Part shown: piece by piece, positions 25,947 to 34,213 of the stretch
Position numbering within the stretch: position 1 is the stretch's first letter
How the letters are laid out: each line of letters begins with the position of its first letter
Assembly (NCBI GenBank): GCA_937879875.1
Contig: CALFMN010000021.1
Location: forward strand, 1 to 64,000
DNA from: an uncultured Chloroflexota bacterium
GTDB lineage: Bacteria; Chloroflexota; Dehalococcoidia; CAUJGQ01
Length of the DNA: 64,000 bases
Reading direction: 5' to 3'
Program-made: the position numbers and the translations under genes
Notes under the pieces: generated by a model
The model's input: the letters and a program-made list of their open reading frames with translations, nothing else
What the model was told of the DNA's origin: nothing
The model's database searches: none

Positions 25947-26327
25947 TCAGCGCCGGCCGCAGCCGCAGCCGCCGCGGCCGCAGGCGCAGCCGCCGCCGGC
26001 GTTCGGCGTGGGGCTGGCGATCACGAAGCCCCGCTGCAGTGCGTCCTCGACGTAGTCGACGGTGGCGCCGCTAAGGAAAGGCGCGGAAACGAGATCGACG
26101 ATGAAGCGCACACTGCCTGCCGCGACCGTCAGATCGTCGGCATCCGGTTCGCCGGCGAGAGCGAGGCCGTACTGAAAGCCGGCGCTGTGCTGATCCGCGA
26201 TGAAGACGCGCAGCGTGGCATCCGGCCGGCCGCGATCGGCGAGCACGCGCCGTGCATGCTCGGCAGCGGCAGGCGTCACCTGGAACAACGTATTCGCGGC
26301 GGCAATCGCCTCGCGCGAGCTGGTCAT
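25947..26327 (-). CDS. HesB/IscA-like A-type Fe-S protein with altered cysteines
   Basis: A 126-residue protein of the A-type carrier fold. VTPAAAEHARRVLADRG opens the domain, FQYGLALAGEPDADDLTV and VRFIVDLVSAPFLSGATVDYVEDAL are family blocks, and the C terminus has the typical PNAGGGCAC. The first cluster Cys, normally in GGCSGFxY, is missing: the site reads DQHSAGFQYG. The tail instead has extra cysteines (CACGRGGCGCG). It may bind a cluster differently or only metal. It heads a minus-strand group with the sulfurtransferase and NifU-like genes. A GGGAG box precedes the ATG. Confidence 0.75.
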   Translation of the reverse strand: MTSSREAIAAANTLFQVTPAAAEHARRVLADRGRPDATLRVFIADQHSAGFQYGLALAGEPDADDLTVAAGSVRFIVDLVSAPFLSGATVDYVEDALQRGFVIASPTPNAGGGCACGRGGCGCGRR

Positions 26328-26373
26328 GGCGGCGCTCCCAGCGGGGATTCGGTGCCCTTACGGTACCACGCCG

Positions 26374-26393
26374 CCGGCGACCACGGTTGCCGG
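26374..26393. promoter_or_regulatory. Palindrome resembling the 53-57 kb operator
   Basis: CCGGCGACC-AC-GGTTGCCGG has nine-base arms with one mismatch and the same AC centre as the palindromes at 53005 and 57626. It lies 47-66 bases upstream of the A-type Fe-S gene start on the minus strand. A single related site in GC-rich DNA can arise by chance. Confidence 0.3.
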
Positions 26394-26451
26394 CGCGATC
26401 CGCACGCAGCCGCCGGTCCACTTTTGTAACAAATTCGCAGTACCGGATCGC

Positions 26452-26630
26452 TTGACTTTGGCTGTTATATAATAATAATGGAGATGCAAGGCAATAACAG
26501 TCAGCGGCGCGGCGCAAGGCCCGGCGGTAGGTCCGCCCCCTGGCCGCCAAGTCCAGCGCCACGCTCTGGCCCTGTCTTGCGACGATCGCTGCCCCGGGTC
26601 GCCTGCAGCGCGGCCCGGGGCTTCGTCTTT
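26452..26630 (+). ncRNA. Candidate small RNA gene with promoter-like AT patch and terminator
   Basis: A conspicuous AT-rich island contains TTGACT (26452-26457) and TATAATAATAATGG (26468-26481), but the hexamer spacing is shorter than the usual 17. Downstream about 110 bases encode no protein and can fold: GCAAG near 26486 pairs with CTTGC near 26576, with ACAG pairing CTGT inside. It ends with a hairpin GCCCCGGG (26589-26596) and CCCGGGGC (26612-26619), followed by TTCGTCTTT. Both flanking genes run on the minus strand, so this is an independent plus-strand unit if real. I could not match it to 6S, SRP or tmRNA. Confidence 0.35.
26589..26630 (+). terminator. Hairpin terminator GCCCCGGG/CCCGGGGC
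   Basis: An eight-base-pair GC stem with a 15-base loop, followed by a T-rich run TTCGTCTTT on the plus strand. It lies 23 bases beyond the stop of the secreted-protein gene on the opposite strand, so it could also end that transcript. Confidence 0.5.
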
Positions 26631-26652
26631 GCCGCGTCCCGTGCAGCGGCTG

Positions 26653-27384
26653 TTAGCTCACCACGTCCGAGCCGATCACCCAGCGGCCAGCGCTGCGGTA
26701 AAGATAGTACTGATTGTCGTACCAGGCGTCGCCGGAGTCGTATTCATAGCCGTCGTTCGACCAGGTCTGGGTGACCCAGTGCTCGCTGGTGTGCACCCAG
26801 GCATAGCCCGGCCCCACCGACTGCTCGATCACCTGGATGCTGAGCAACCGCAGCACGCGGTAGCTGTTCGAGGCCCGCAACTGGCCGATCTGGCCAAGCA
26901 GATCGTGCAGCGCGTCCTGGCCCCAGTACAGGCCGAGCTGCGACGAGTCGAGCGCACGCATGGCGCGGGCGTAGGCGAGGTTCGCGCGGTTAATCGCGCC
27001 GTACACATCGCTGTAGCAGGGGAAGTAGCCGCTCACCGGGCCGGGCGCGGGCGCCGCGGCTGGCGCCGGCGCCAGCGGCAGCGGTGGCGGCAGGCCGGGT
27101 GGCACCGGGCAGAGCGGACCCGGCAGCGGGACGTTCGGTGCGGGCGCCGGCGCGGCTGCCGCGGCACCCGGCCCGGCGGGGATCGCGGGTGCGGCGCTGC
27201 CGCCGCTGCCGCCCGCGGGTGTGGTGGGAATGCAGGCAACGGTGTCCGGGTCTTCGCAGTCGGGATCGCTCTGCGCGGAAACGTGGCGGCCGGCGGCGCC
27301 CAGGCAGACGAGTACCAGCGCGATCAGTGCCAGCACAGTCAGGCAGCGGCGTCCGCGACACAGGCGCGGCAACTGCACGGTCAT
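26653..27384 (-). CDS. Secreted protein with NTF2-like C-terminal domain
   Basis: A 243-residue exported protein. The ATG at 27384 follows GGAGG by eight bases and begins a signal peptide (CLTVLALIALVLVCLGAAG, cleavage near VSAQ). Residues 40-115 are a Pro/Ala/Gly-rich linker. The remaining about 130 residues (AINRANLAYARAMRAL, LHDLLGQIGQLRASNSYRVL, YAWVHTSEHWVTQTWSNDG and YYLYRSAGRWVIGSD) have the alternating pattern of an NTF2/SnoaL or ARC6-IMS type fold. No catalytic residue is evident; ligand binding or protein interaction is likely. Frames running upstream to 27873 are antisense to a sigma gene and are rejected. Confidence 0.7.
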   Translation of the reverse strand: MTVQLPRLCRGRRCLTVLALIALVLVCLGAAGRHVSAQSDPDCEDPDTVACIPTTPAGGSGGSAAPAIPAGPGAAAAAPAPAPNVPLPGPLCPVPPGLPPPLPLAPAPAAAPAPGPVSGYFPCYSDVYGAINRANLAYARAMRALDSSQLGLYWGQDALHDLLGQIGQLRASNSYRVLRLLSIQVIEQSVGPGYAWVHTSEHWVTQTWSNDGYEYDSGDAWYDNQYYLYRSAGRWVIGSDVVS

Positions 27385-27571
27385 GGCGTATCCTCCATCT
27401 TCTCGATCGTCGTGGTGAGCAGTGCAGGCCCCTGCGCGACGCTCGTTCAGCAGCAGAGGACGCGCCATCCGTTCGTTTCTTGCGGCGCCCCGACCCGCCG
27501 CGCAAGACGGGCGCCGCGGGGTCTGCGAAAATGAAGCGGAGACGCCCGCTGTTCGCGCCGTGGGAGGCAGG

Positions 27572-28453
27572 ATGACCGCTGAGGGCGAGTGTGCGCGGCC
27601 GAACGCGGCATTGGTCGGGCGCTGCGGCGCGGTCGTCGAGCGCCTGACCGCGCTGTACGGCTGGCGCCTCGATGAGGTGGCGGCCAGCGCGGTCGCGGCG
27701 GCGACGGCCGAGGCTCTGGCACGCGAGCCCGACCCGTCCGAGCGGTTGATCGAGCAGACCTGTTGCCGGCTGCGCTTCGCCCGCCTGCACGACGCGCTCG
27801 GCCGTGGCGGCGCCGCGGCCGAGGACGCGCTCGACGAGCTGTTCAGCGTGCGCTGGTTCGAGGCCGAAACCACCGACGTGCGCTATACCGGCTACCTCTT
27901 CCGCAGCGCGCTTATCGTGCTGCGCCGGCGGCTGGCCGGCAGCAATCTCGCGCTGGCAGGCGAAGAGCAGCTCGCTGCCGACGCCGCCGCCCGTGCCCTG
28001 ACCACCGTGCGTGCCCGCTTCGCCGACTGCCGCGATCCGGACTCGTTTTGGGGCTGGACGGCGCGCGTGGCGGAACGCGCGGCGATCGACGAGCTGCGCT
28101 CCGGCCGCGCCACCGGCGGCAGCTCGGTGCGCGCCGCCTCGCTGGATGAGCTGACCGAGGGACAGCTCGGCCGCGGCGCCGCGACCGGTGTTTCCGAAGA
28201 CCGGCAGGTGGACGCGATCGCCGTGCGCCAGGAGCTGATCCGTAAGTGCCGCCTCGGCAAGCTCAGCCTCGATCAGCGCGAGGCGCTGGTGCGCAGCTTC
28301 TGGGGCGGCGAGAAGCCCGCGGAGACCGCCGCCGTGCTCTCGGCGGCACGCGCTGCGCGGGTGACGGCGGCGCAGGTCTCACTCTGGAAGCACCGCGGCC
28401 TGCAGGTGATGGAGGCGAACCTGCGCGAGCGCGGCTACGGCGGCGCTGAATGA
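27572..28453 (+). CDS. Sigma-70-like protein
   Basis: A 293-residue protein with a GGGAGG box directly before ATG 27572; the frame extends to 27422 without one. The layout is that of a divergent ECF-type sigma factor. A region 2-like stretch runs from about 90 to 190 (LDELFSVRWFEAETTDVRYTG-type helices, then DCRDPDSFWGWTARVAERAAIDELRSG). A region 4-like segment closes the protein (LGKLSLDQREALVRSFWGGE, KPAETAAVLSAARA, AAQVSLWKHRGLQVMEANLRERG). The N-terminal 80 residues are an extra helical domain. It is followed 106 bases later by a zinc-finger anti-sigma-like gene, the common arrangement. Confidence 0.65.
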   Translation: MTAEGECARPNAALVGRCGAVVERLTALYGWRLDEVAASAVAAATAEALAREPDPSERLIEQTCCRLRFARLHDALGRGGAAAEDALDELFSVRWFEAETTDVRYTGYLFRSALIVLRRRLAGSNLALAGEEQLAADAAARALTTVRARFADCRDPDSFWGWTARVAERAAIDELRSGRATGGSSVRAASLDELTEGQLGRGAATGVSEDRQVDAIAVRQELIRKCRLGKLSLDQREALVRSFWGGEKPAETAAVLSAARAARVTAAQVSLWKHRGLQVMEANLRERGYGGAE

Positions 28454-28559
28454 TCGCCGCACGCTCGCATGGCGCCGCCCTGCAAGAATCCCGCATCGCC
28501 GTGCGTCCCGTACAGATGACGGCGCGATCCCGTTCCGCGCCGGGTGAAAGCCGGCAGCG

Positions 28560-29603
28560 ATGACGATGAACGCGCGCGACGAGCAGTGCGAGGCGACGCT
28601 GGCGGCGCTGGCCCGCGGCGGCGCCGAGCTGGACTGGGAGCAGATCGAGCTGCACCTGTCGACCTGCGCGTCGTGCGGCGCCGGCCTGGCGCGCTTCACC
28701 GCCGCCGTCGTCGAACAGTTCGCGGCGAGTGATCTGCTCGACGGACTGGAGAGTGCGGGGCCGATGCCCGCCGGGCCGCCGATCGCCTTCCCGAACGCCG
28801 CCGCGCGCGAAGAACGGCGCCGGCGAAGGCTCTGGCCGCGCTTTGCCGGCGCCGCCGCGGCAGCTGTCGCCGCGGTCGCCGTGCTGACGAGCATCTTCGT
28901 AGCGCGGTCGGGCCGCGGCGGCGCCGGCGGCTCCTCGGTCGCGGCGGAGCGGCTGCCGCAGTACGTGTCGAAGCTGTACGTCCTGCCGCAGCGAGCGAAC
29001 GACATCTATTACAACGGCGACCTGGTGCAGGTCTGCATCAACGTCAACCAGCCCAGCCACGTTCTGCTGGAGATCCTCGAAGGGCACGCGACGACGACGC
29101 TGCTGGACGCCGATGCCGGCGCCTCCGCCGCCGACCAGTGCTTCCCCTACCGCGTCACGGCGCTGCACGCCCGCGCCACGCTGCGGCTGGAAGCCTTCTA
29201 CGGCCCCACGCGCATCGCCCGCGAAGACGTGACGCTGCTGCCCGCGCCGCCCTCATCCTCACCCCCTCCCCTCTCCTTCTCCTATTATTGGGAGAAGGAG
29301 AGGGGCGATCCAGCCCGGAGCGTTCCGTGGCCGGAACGGCTAACCCGGCGCCGTTCTGCGACGCCTTCCACCGGATCGCCCCTGCTCTCCCATACGAGCC
29401 TCAACCATCTTGCGGTTTACACAACCTCTGTGTATGGGAGAGCAGGGGCAGGGGTTATGAGGGCCGCTCTACCGCCGCGCGCAGCCCCGCGAGCACTTCG
29501 TTCGGCTGGAGCACGCGGCCGCGGGCGACCACGGTCGCGATGCTGCGCGTGTTGCGGATATCCGCCAGCGGGTCGGCGTCGAGCAGCAGGGCGTCGGCGC
29601 TGA
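28560..29603 (+). CDS. Anti-sigma-like membrane protein with 3' end overwritten by repeat A4
   Basis: A 347-codon frame. Residues 25-50 (WEQIELHLSTCASCGAGL) are the HxxxCxxC zinc-finger of anti-sigma factors. A membrane segment (FAGAAAAAVAAVAVLTSIFV) at about 95-115 separates it from an extracytoplasmic domain (PQYVSKLYVLPQRANDIYYN to REDVTLLPAPP). The sequence after about residue 230 is translated repeat A4 (from 29251) and then antisense of the amidohydrolase gene (29466-29603), so about 115 C-terminal residues are not native. The original stop was evidently lost on repeat insertion. The upstream sigma-like gene is the presumed partner. Confidence 0.6.
   Translation: MTMNARDEQCEATLAALARGGAELDWEQIELHLSTCASCGAGLARFTAAVVEQFAASDLLDGLESAGPMPAGPPIAFPNAAAREERRRRRLWPRFAGAAAAAVAAVAVLTSIFVARSGRGGAGGSSVAAERLPQYVSKLYVLPQRANDIYYNGDLVQVCINVNQPSHVLLEILEGHATTTLLDADAGASAADQCFPYRVTALHARATLRLEAFYGPTRIAREDVTLLPAPPSSSPPPLSFSYYWEKERGDPARSVPWPERLTRRRSATPSTGSPLLSHTSLNHLAVYTTSVYGRAGAGVMRAALPPRAAPRALRSAGARGRGRPRSRCCACCGYPPAGRRRAAGRRR
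29251..29465. repeat. Family A intergenic repeat, copy A4, inside coding sequence
   Basis: Left end CCTCATCCTCACCCCC; hairpin CTCTCCTTCTCC over GGAGAAGGAGAG; core GGGGCGATCC and GGATCGCCCC around GGCTAACCCGGCGCC; right hairpin CCCCTGCTCTCCCATAC over GTATGGGAGAGCAGGGG; right end TTATGAGGGCC. It overlaps the 3' part of the anti-sigma frame and the last codons and stop of the amidohydrolase on the other strand. Confidence 0.85.
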
Positions 29604-30837
29604 GGCCGGACTTGATCGCGCCGAACACGTCCTGCCGGCCCAGCCGCTCAGCGGCGCGGCGCGTGCTCGCCTGCAACGCGGCCAGCGGCGACAGACCGGC
29701 TCGCACCAGCAGCTCCAACTCGCGGTGCAGCGAGAAGCCGGAGACGATCGCCACGTTGGGGCAGTCCGTGCCGGCGAGCACGCGCCCGCCCGCGGCATGA
29801 AAACCGCCGACGAGCTGCAAGATGTTCTCCCAGCAGCGCCGCGAGCGGGCCTTCGCATTCTCCGACGCGCCGGCAGCGGCCTGCCGGCGCTCGGCCCAGC
29901 GGCTCTGCAGCTCCGCGGCCACCGGCACGGGCAGCAGCGGCAGCAAGGGCGTGCGCTCGGGGTTGTCCATCGACGTGTCGCCGGCGTCGTCGCCGATCGC
30001 GGCCGGCCGCGCGGCGAACAGCACCAGCGTTGGGTCGAGCGCCGTGTCAGCAGCCAGCAGGCGCTCGTACATGCGCTGCACGGCCGCGGAGTGTGGATCG
30101 ACCTCGGTCAGCACGCGCCAGAGCCAGCCGCCGTATTCGAACGGCGTCATGGCGCCGGGATTCTCCGGGCGCTCTACCGCCAGAGCCAGCTCGCCGAAGG
30201 CCATCAGGTGTTCGAGGCAATCAACACCCGCGTCGGCGGCGTCCGCGCCCCAGGTCGCCTGCTGGTGCATGAACACGCGCAGGCCGCGTGCGTGTGCGCG
30301 TGCCGCCGCGCGCCGCGCCGTCTCGGGCCGGATCGTGATGTAGAGCTTGACTGCATCGGCGCCGGCGTCCGCCAGTCGGTCGATCTCGGTCTCGATCTGC
30401 GTCGCATCGATCTCGCGGCTCATCGACGCGAAGCCCGCGAACGCCTTGCCCTCTTCCAGCATCGGCCCGGTAAACAGCAGCCGCGGGCCGAGCTTTTCGC
30501 CGCGCTCGAGCGCGGCACGGTGCGGCACTAAATGCTCGAACTGGCCGCCGAGGTCGAGTACCGTCGTCACGCCCGCGGCAAGGAAGAGCGGCAGGTGCTC
30601 GCGCTCCGGCGGCTGCGTGTGGACGTGCATATCCACCAGGCCGGGGATCAGAAATTTGCCCCGGCCGTCGATCGTCTCGGCGCCGTCGGGCACGGGTGTG
30701 GCCGCGGCCGGCCCCACGCGGCTGAAGCGCCCCTCCTCAATTACGACGATGGCGCCGGGCAACGGCGCCCCGCCGAGGCCGTCGATCAGCGTTGCTCCGC
30801 TGATCGCGAGCGACTGACCAGCAGCCAGTTCGTCCAT
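29455..30837 (-). CDS. Amidohydrolase-family metal-dependent hydrolase
   Basis: A 460-residue TIM-barrel amidohydrolase of the imidazolonepropionase/prolidase-like subgroup. ISGATLIDGLGGAPLPGA and FLIPGLVDMHVHTQPP (the HxH site) open the fold. ADAVKLYITI supplies the bridging Lys region, RVFMHQQATW and CLEHLMAFG the later His ligands, and VLAGTDCPNV the Asp. LLDADPLADIRNTRSIATVV is the usual C-terminal beta-sandwich block. The substrate is not evident. The protein ends ERPS-stop, and those last codons read through the terminal motif of repeat A4 (CGGCCCTCATAA on the minus strand). Confidence 0.88.
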   Translation of the reverse strand: MDELAAGQSLAISGATLIDGLGGAPLPGAIVVIEEGRFSRVGPAAATPVPDGAETIDGRGKFLIPGLVDMHVHTQPPEREHLPLFLAAGVTTVLDLGGQFEHLVPHRAALERGEKLGPRLLFTGPMLEEGKAFAGFASMSREIDATQIETEIDRLADAGADAVKLYITIRPETARRAAARAHARGLRVFMHQQATWGADAADAGVDCLEHLMAFGELALAVERPENPGAMTPFEYGGWLWRVLTEVDPHSAAVQRMYERLLAADTALDPTLVLFAARPAAIGDDAGDTSMDNPERTPLLPLLPVPVAAELQSRWAERRQAAAGASENAKARSRRCWENILQLVGGFHAAGGRVLAGTDCPNVAIVSGFSLHRELELLVRAGLSPLAALQASTRRAAERLGRQDVFGAIKSGLSADALLLDADPLADIRNTRSIATVVARGRVLQPNEVLAGLRAAVERPS

Positions 30838-30983
30838 CTCTCCCTGCTCCGCCTCATTGTGCGGCAGTCGGCGCCGCCGTGGCGAACGATGCCACGGCGG
30901 CGACGGGCTTGCAACGGTTTTCGACGCGCTCGCGCGCTCAATTTCCGCGAACTTCGTTCGACACTGATCGTGCAGGAGGCCGC

Positions 30984-33236
30984 ATGGATCTGCCCCTTTC
31001 GCGCCGCGACGTGGCCCGGATCGGGGCGGCGCTCTATGTGCTCAGCGGCCTGGTGACGCTGCTGAGCCTGCTGCTGCCTGCCCCGCGCGGCCTGAACGCC
31101 ACCGGCGTGATCGCCGTTGCGCTCGTCGCGCTGCTGCTGGGGCCGCTGCTCTGGCTGCTGCCCTGGCAGCGCTGGCCGCAGCGTGCGAGCCTGGTCTTTG
31201 CGGTCGCGGCGATGGGCCTGATCGCGCTGCACAACTACTTCGGCGGCGCCGATCCCTACCGCATCAGCGTCTTTTTTCTTGTGGTCTTCACCTGGGTGGG
31301 CTTCGGCCATCCGCGCGGCACGTCGCTGCTGCTCGCTCCGGCGCTCGTGCCGGCGTACCTGTTGCCGCTGCTGCTCAGACCGCATCCCGCTTCCGCGATC
31401 AGCTCCATCGTCTACATCCTGCCCGTGTGCCTGCTGGTGGGCGAGACGCTCTCGTGGGTGACGGCGCAGTGGCGCCGCACTCAGGGCACGGTCATCGCCA
31501 GCGCGGCGCGGCTGCACCATATCGTCGAAACCTCGCCCGACCTGATCGGCGTGCTCGACCAGCGCGGCTGCTACACCTTCGCCAACCACGCGCACGAGGC
31601 GATGCTCGGGCGCAAGGCGGAGGATCTGATCGGCACCAGCCCTTTCGCCTTCATGCATCCGGACGAGCTGGCAGATGTGCAGGAACGCTTCGGCCGGCGC
31701 ATGCTGCGCGACACCCGGAACAGCGCGCCGCGCAGCGGCATCGTGCTGCGGCTGCGCCACGTCGAGGGGCAGTACATCTGGATCGAGGCACGCACACAGA
31801 TGGTCTTCGACGCGGCAGGCGACTCGGCCGGCCTGCTGATCATCGGCCGCGACATCAGCGACCGCGTCGATCTGGAAGCGCGGCTGCGCCATCAAGCTTT
31901 CCACGATCCGCTGACGGGCCTGCCGAACCGCGCCCTGTTCATGGACCGGCTCACCCAGGCGCTCAACCGCGGCGAGCGGCGCAGTGCGACGACCGCTGTG
32001 CTCTTCCTCGACCTGGACCGCTTCAAGCTAATCAACGACAGCCTCGGCCACGAGGCCGGCGACGCCCTGCTGGTGGCCGTCTCGGAACGGCTGCGCACCT
32101 GCCTGCGTCCAGCCGACACGGTGGCGCGGTTCGGCGGCGACGAGTTCATCGTGCTGCTGGAAGACGGCGTGACGCAGGAAAGCGCCGCCGCGGTCACGCG
32201 CCGCGTGCTCGCCGCGCTGACGAAGCCCTACGAATTGAACGGCAGCGAGGTGTTCAGCGGCGCCAGCATCGGCATTACGCTGAGCGACGCGGCGCACGCG
32301 CGGCCGGATGAGCTGGTGCGCGAGGCCGACATCGCCCTGTTCGAAGCGAAGGCGGCCGGGCGCGGCAGCTATGTGCGCTTCGATGCCAGTATGAAGGCGC
32401 GCAGCGCCGACCGCCTCGATCTGGAGACGGACCTGCGCCAGGCATTGGGGCGGGGCGAGCTGCGCGTCTACTATCAGCCGGAGATCGACATTCCCACAGG
32501 CCTGATGGTGGGCATGGAGGCGCTGGTGCGCTGGCAGCACCCGCGCCGCGGCCTGATCGGGCCGGACCGCTTCATTCCGCTGGCAGAAGAGACCGGGCTG
32601 ATCCTGGAGATCGGCCCCTGGGTGCTGGAGCAGGCCTGCCGCGATACGCGGCGCTGGCAGGAGCAGCATCTGGGTACGCGGCCGCTGGTGGTGAGCGTGA
32701 ATCTCTCGCCGCGCGAGTTCGTCTGCCAGGAGATGCCCGACGAGGTCGCGCAGATCCTGCAGCGCACGGGGCTCGACGCCGGCTCGCTGCGGCTGGAGAT
32801 TACCGAGACCGCGATGATGCACGACCTCGACCTCACCAGCCGCACGCTGGAGACGCTCAAGGAGCTGGGCGTGTGGCTGGCGATCGACGACTTCGGCACG
32901 GGCTATTCGTCATTGAACTACCTGCGCCGCTTCCCCGTCGATACGATCAAGATCGACCGTTCGTTCATCAGCGGCCTGGAGAGCGACGCCGGCGCCGTCT
33001 CGATCGTGCGCGCCATCACGGCTCTCGGCCACGCGCTGGGCATGGACGTGACCGCTGAAGGCATCGAGACGGCCGCGCAGCTCGCGCTGATGGAGGCGGT
33101 GAGCTGCGACCGCGGCCAGGGCTACCTCTTCTCGCGGCCGGTGCCCGCCTTCGAGCTGGACGAGTTGCTGCGCCGCGACGCCGCCACCCGCTCGAGTGGC
33201 AGCGACTTCGACAGCCTGCGGCGCCGGGCCGGCTGA
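30984..33236 (+). CDS. Membrane PAS-GGDEF-EAL cyclic-di-GMP enzyme
   Basis: A 750-residue protein. The ATG at 30984 follows AGGAGG. Residues 10-165 contain about five membrane segments (IGAALYVLSGLVTLLSLLL, VIAVALVALLLGPLLWLLP, ASLVFAVAAMGLIALHNYF and others). A PAS domain starts at about 175 (HIVETSPDLIGVLDQRG). The GGDEF domain (305-470) has HDPLTGLPNRALFMDRL and the intact active site RFGGDEFIVLLED, with an inhibitory RxxD (RPAD) five residues upstream. The EAL domain (485-740) has the signature MEALVRW, DDFGTGYSSLNYL and KIDRSFI. All catalytic blocks are present, so both synthesis and hydrolysis of c-di-GMP are possible, with PAS sensing. Confidence 0.93.
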   Translation: MDLPLSRRDVARIGAALYVLSGLVTLLSLLLPAPRGLNATGVIAVALVALLLGPLLWLLPWQRWPQRASLVFAVAAMGLIALHNYFGGADPYRISVFFLVVFTWVGFGHPRGTSLLLAPALVPAYLLPLLLRPHPASAISSIVYILPVCLLVGETLSWVTAQWRRTQGTVIASAARLHHIVETSPDLIGVLDQRGCYTFANHAHEAMLGRKAEDLIGTSPFAFMHPDELADVQERFGRRMLRDTRNSAPRSGIVLRLRHVEGQYIWIEARTQMVFDAAGDSAGLLIIGRDISDRVDLEARLRHQAFHDPLTGLPNRALFMDRLTQALNRGERRSATTAVLFLDLDRFKLINDSLGHEAGDALLVAVSERLRTCLRPADTVARFGGDEFIVLLEDGVTQESAAAVTRRVLAALTKPYELNGSEVFSGASIGITLSDAAHARPDELVREADIALFEAKAAGRGSYVRFDASMKARSADRLDLETDLRQALGRGELRVYYQPEIDIPTGLMVGMEALVRWQHPRRGLIGPDRFIPLAEETGLILEIGPWVLEQACRDTRRWQEQHLGTRPLVVSVNLSPREFVCQEMPDEVAQILQRTGLDAGSLRLEITETAMMHDLDLTSRTLETLKELGVWLAIDDFGTGYSSLNYLRRFPVDTIKIDRSFISGLESDAGAVSIVRAITALGHALGMDVTAEGIETAAQLALMEAVSCDRGQGYLFSRPVPAFELDELLRRDAATRSSGSDFDSLRRRAG

Positions 33237-33256
33237 AAGCAGCAGCGCGGCGGTCA

Positions 33257-33520
33257 GCCCTCATCCTCACCCCCGTCCCCTCTCCTTCTCCCAATCGTTA
33301 ACATCGCGCAGAGCGCGATCCGGGGTGGAGAAGGAGAGGGGCGATCCCGGAAAGAAAGATCCGTGGCCGGTGCGGTTAACCATGGTGCGGCGTGATACCC
33401 TCCCCAATCGCTACGGTTAACCTGGCGGCGACATGGATCGCTCCAACCCGGAATCGCCCCTTACCCCTGTTATTGGGGGCACCGCCATCGCAGATGTCAG
33501 CCAACCGGGGAATGGGGGCC
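33257..33520. repeat. Family A intergenic repeat, copy A5
   Basis: Left end GCCCTCATCCTCACCCCC. The left hairpin CTCTCCTTCTCC over GGAGAAGGAGAG encloses a GATCGCGC-like inner stem. A core GTTAACC is present twice. Right arm GGAATCGCCCCTTACCCC pairs less perfectly, and the end is AATGGGGGCC. The long form of 264 bases suggests an internal expansion. Confidence 0.75.
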
Positions 33521-33525
33521 GGAGC

Positions 33526-34011
33526 CTATTCGCCCTCCAGATGCACGCGCGGAATCAAGGCCTTGTCGAAGCGCGACAGCGTTTCGGGTGTCAGCGCTTC
33601 GACAGCGGCGAGGCAGCGCTCGGTCTCCGCGACGAAGCGCTCGACGTCGATGTGCAGGCAGCGGGGCCGGAACGGCTGCAACAACGGCAATCCCTTCGCC
33701 ATCATCCGGCGGGCGCCGTAGAGGTTGCCGCGCTCGAGATGCAGCAGCCCGACGCCGACCTGCAGAATGCCCTGGTACAGGTAGCGGACGGGGTCCATCT
33801 CGGCGATCCAGGCGTCCTCCAGCGTCTCATGCTGCTCGAAGAACTCTCCGCGATTGAACTGCGCGAAGCCGGCGAGCACCTCGGCCGGCGGCGCCTCGGC
33901 GCAATGCGCCGAAGGCAGGCCGCGGCCGATCTTGGGGATCGCCGGGCGCGGCCGCGGGCCATGTCCGCGCCGTGCGGCTCGCTGTCTGTCCGCCTCTCTG
34001 CTGGCATCCAA
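33526..34011 (-). CDS. DUF309 protein
   Basis: A 161-residue protein with the DUF309 core at about residues 45-130: FNRGEFFEQHETLEDAW, RYLYQGILQVGVGLLHLERGN and GARRMMAKGLPLL. This family forms a small helical bundle of unknown function, usually in Gram-positive and Chloroflexota-like genomes. The first 40 residues are basic and variable. A TTG start at 34011 has GGAGG six bases upstream. It ends six bases beyond repeat A5, and A5 lies between it and the convergent GGDEF-EAL gene. Confidence 0.8.
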   Translation of the reverse strand: MDASREADRQRAARRGHGPRPRPAIPKIGRGLPSAHCAEAPPAEVLAGFAQFNRGEFFEQHETLEDAWIAEMDPVRYLYQGILQVGVGLLHLERGNLYGARRMMAKGLPLLQPFRPRCLHIDVERFVAETERCLAAVEALTPETLSRFDKALIPRVHLEGE

Positions 34012-34213
34012 TGCATTCCTCCATGGTCCCAGCCTAACAGCGACAGCCCGCCTCGCACATGGCCCTCCGGCTCAGCCGCAGGCGACGGGTCAACCTCAGG
34101 TTGCGGCGTCTGGCGGCTGCCAGTCGAGCGCGCGGGGAGGGCCAGGGTGTACGGCAACTGTGCACACCGAACGCCTCGTAGCCCCTTATGTGCAGCGCCG
34201 GGTTGCACGGTTT
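34012..34213. other. Short intergenic region, no gene seen
   Basis: About 200 bases between two minus-strand genes. It holds a small palindrome CAACC-TCA-GGTTG (34091-34103) that resembles the 53-57 kb operator but has a three-base centre, so I give it no weight. Confidence 0.3.

Noticed and set aside
26476..26774. Small plus-strand open frame after the AT-rich patch
   Set aside because: Its product is Arg/Ser/Pro-rich, it has no ribosome binding site and it passes through the GC terminator hairpin and antisense of the secreted-protein gene.
34091..34103. CAACC-TCA-GGTTG as another copy of the 53-57 kb operator
   Set aside because: The centre is three bases instead of two and the flanks do not extend the symmetry, so chance is sufficient.
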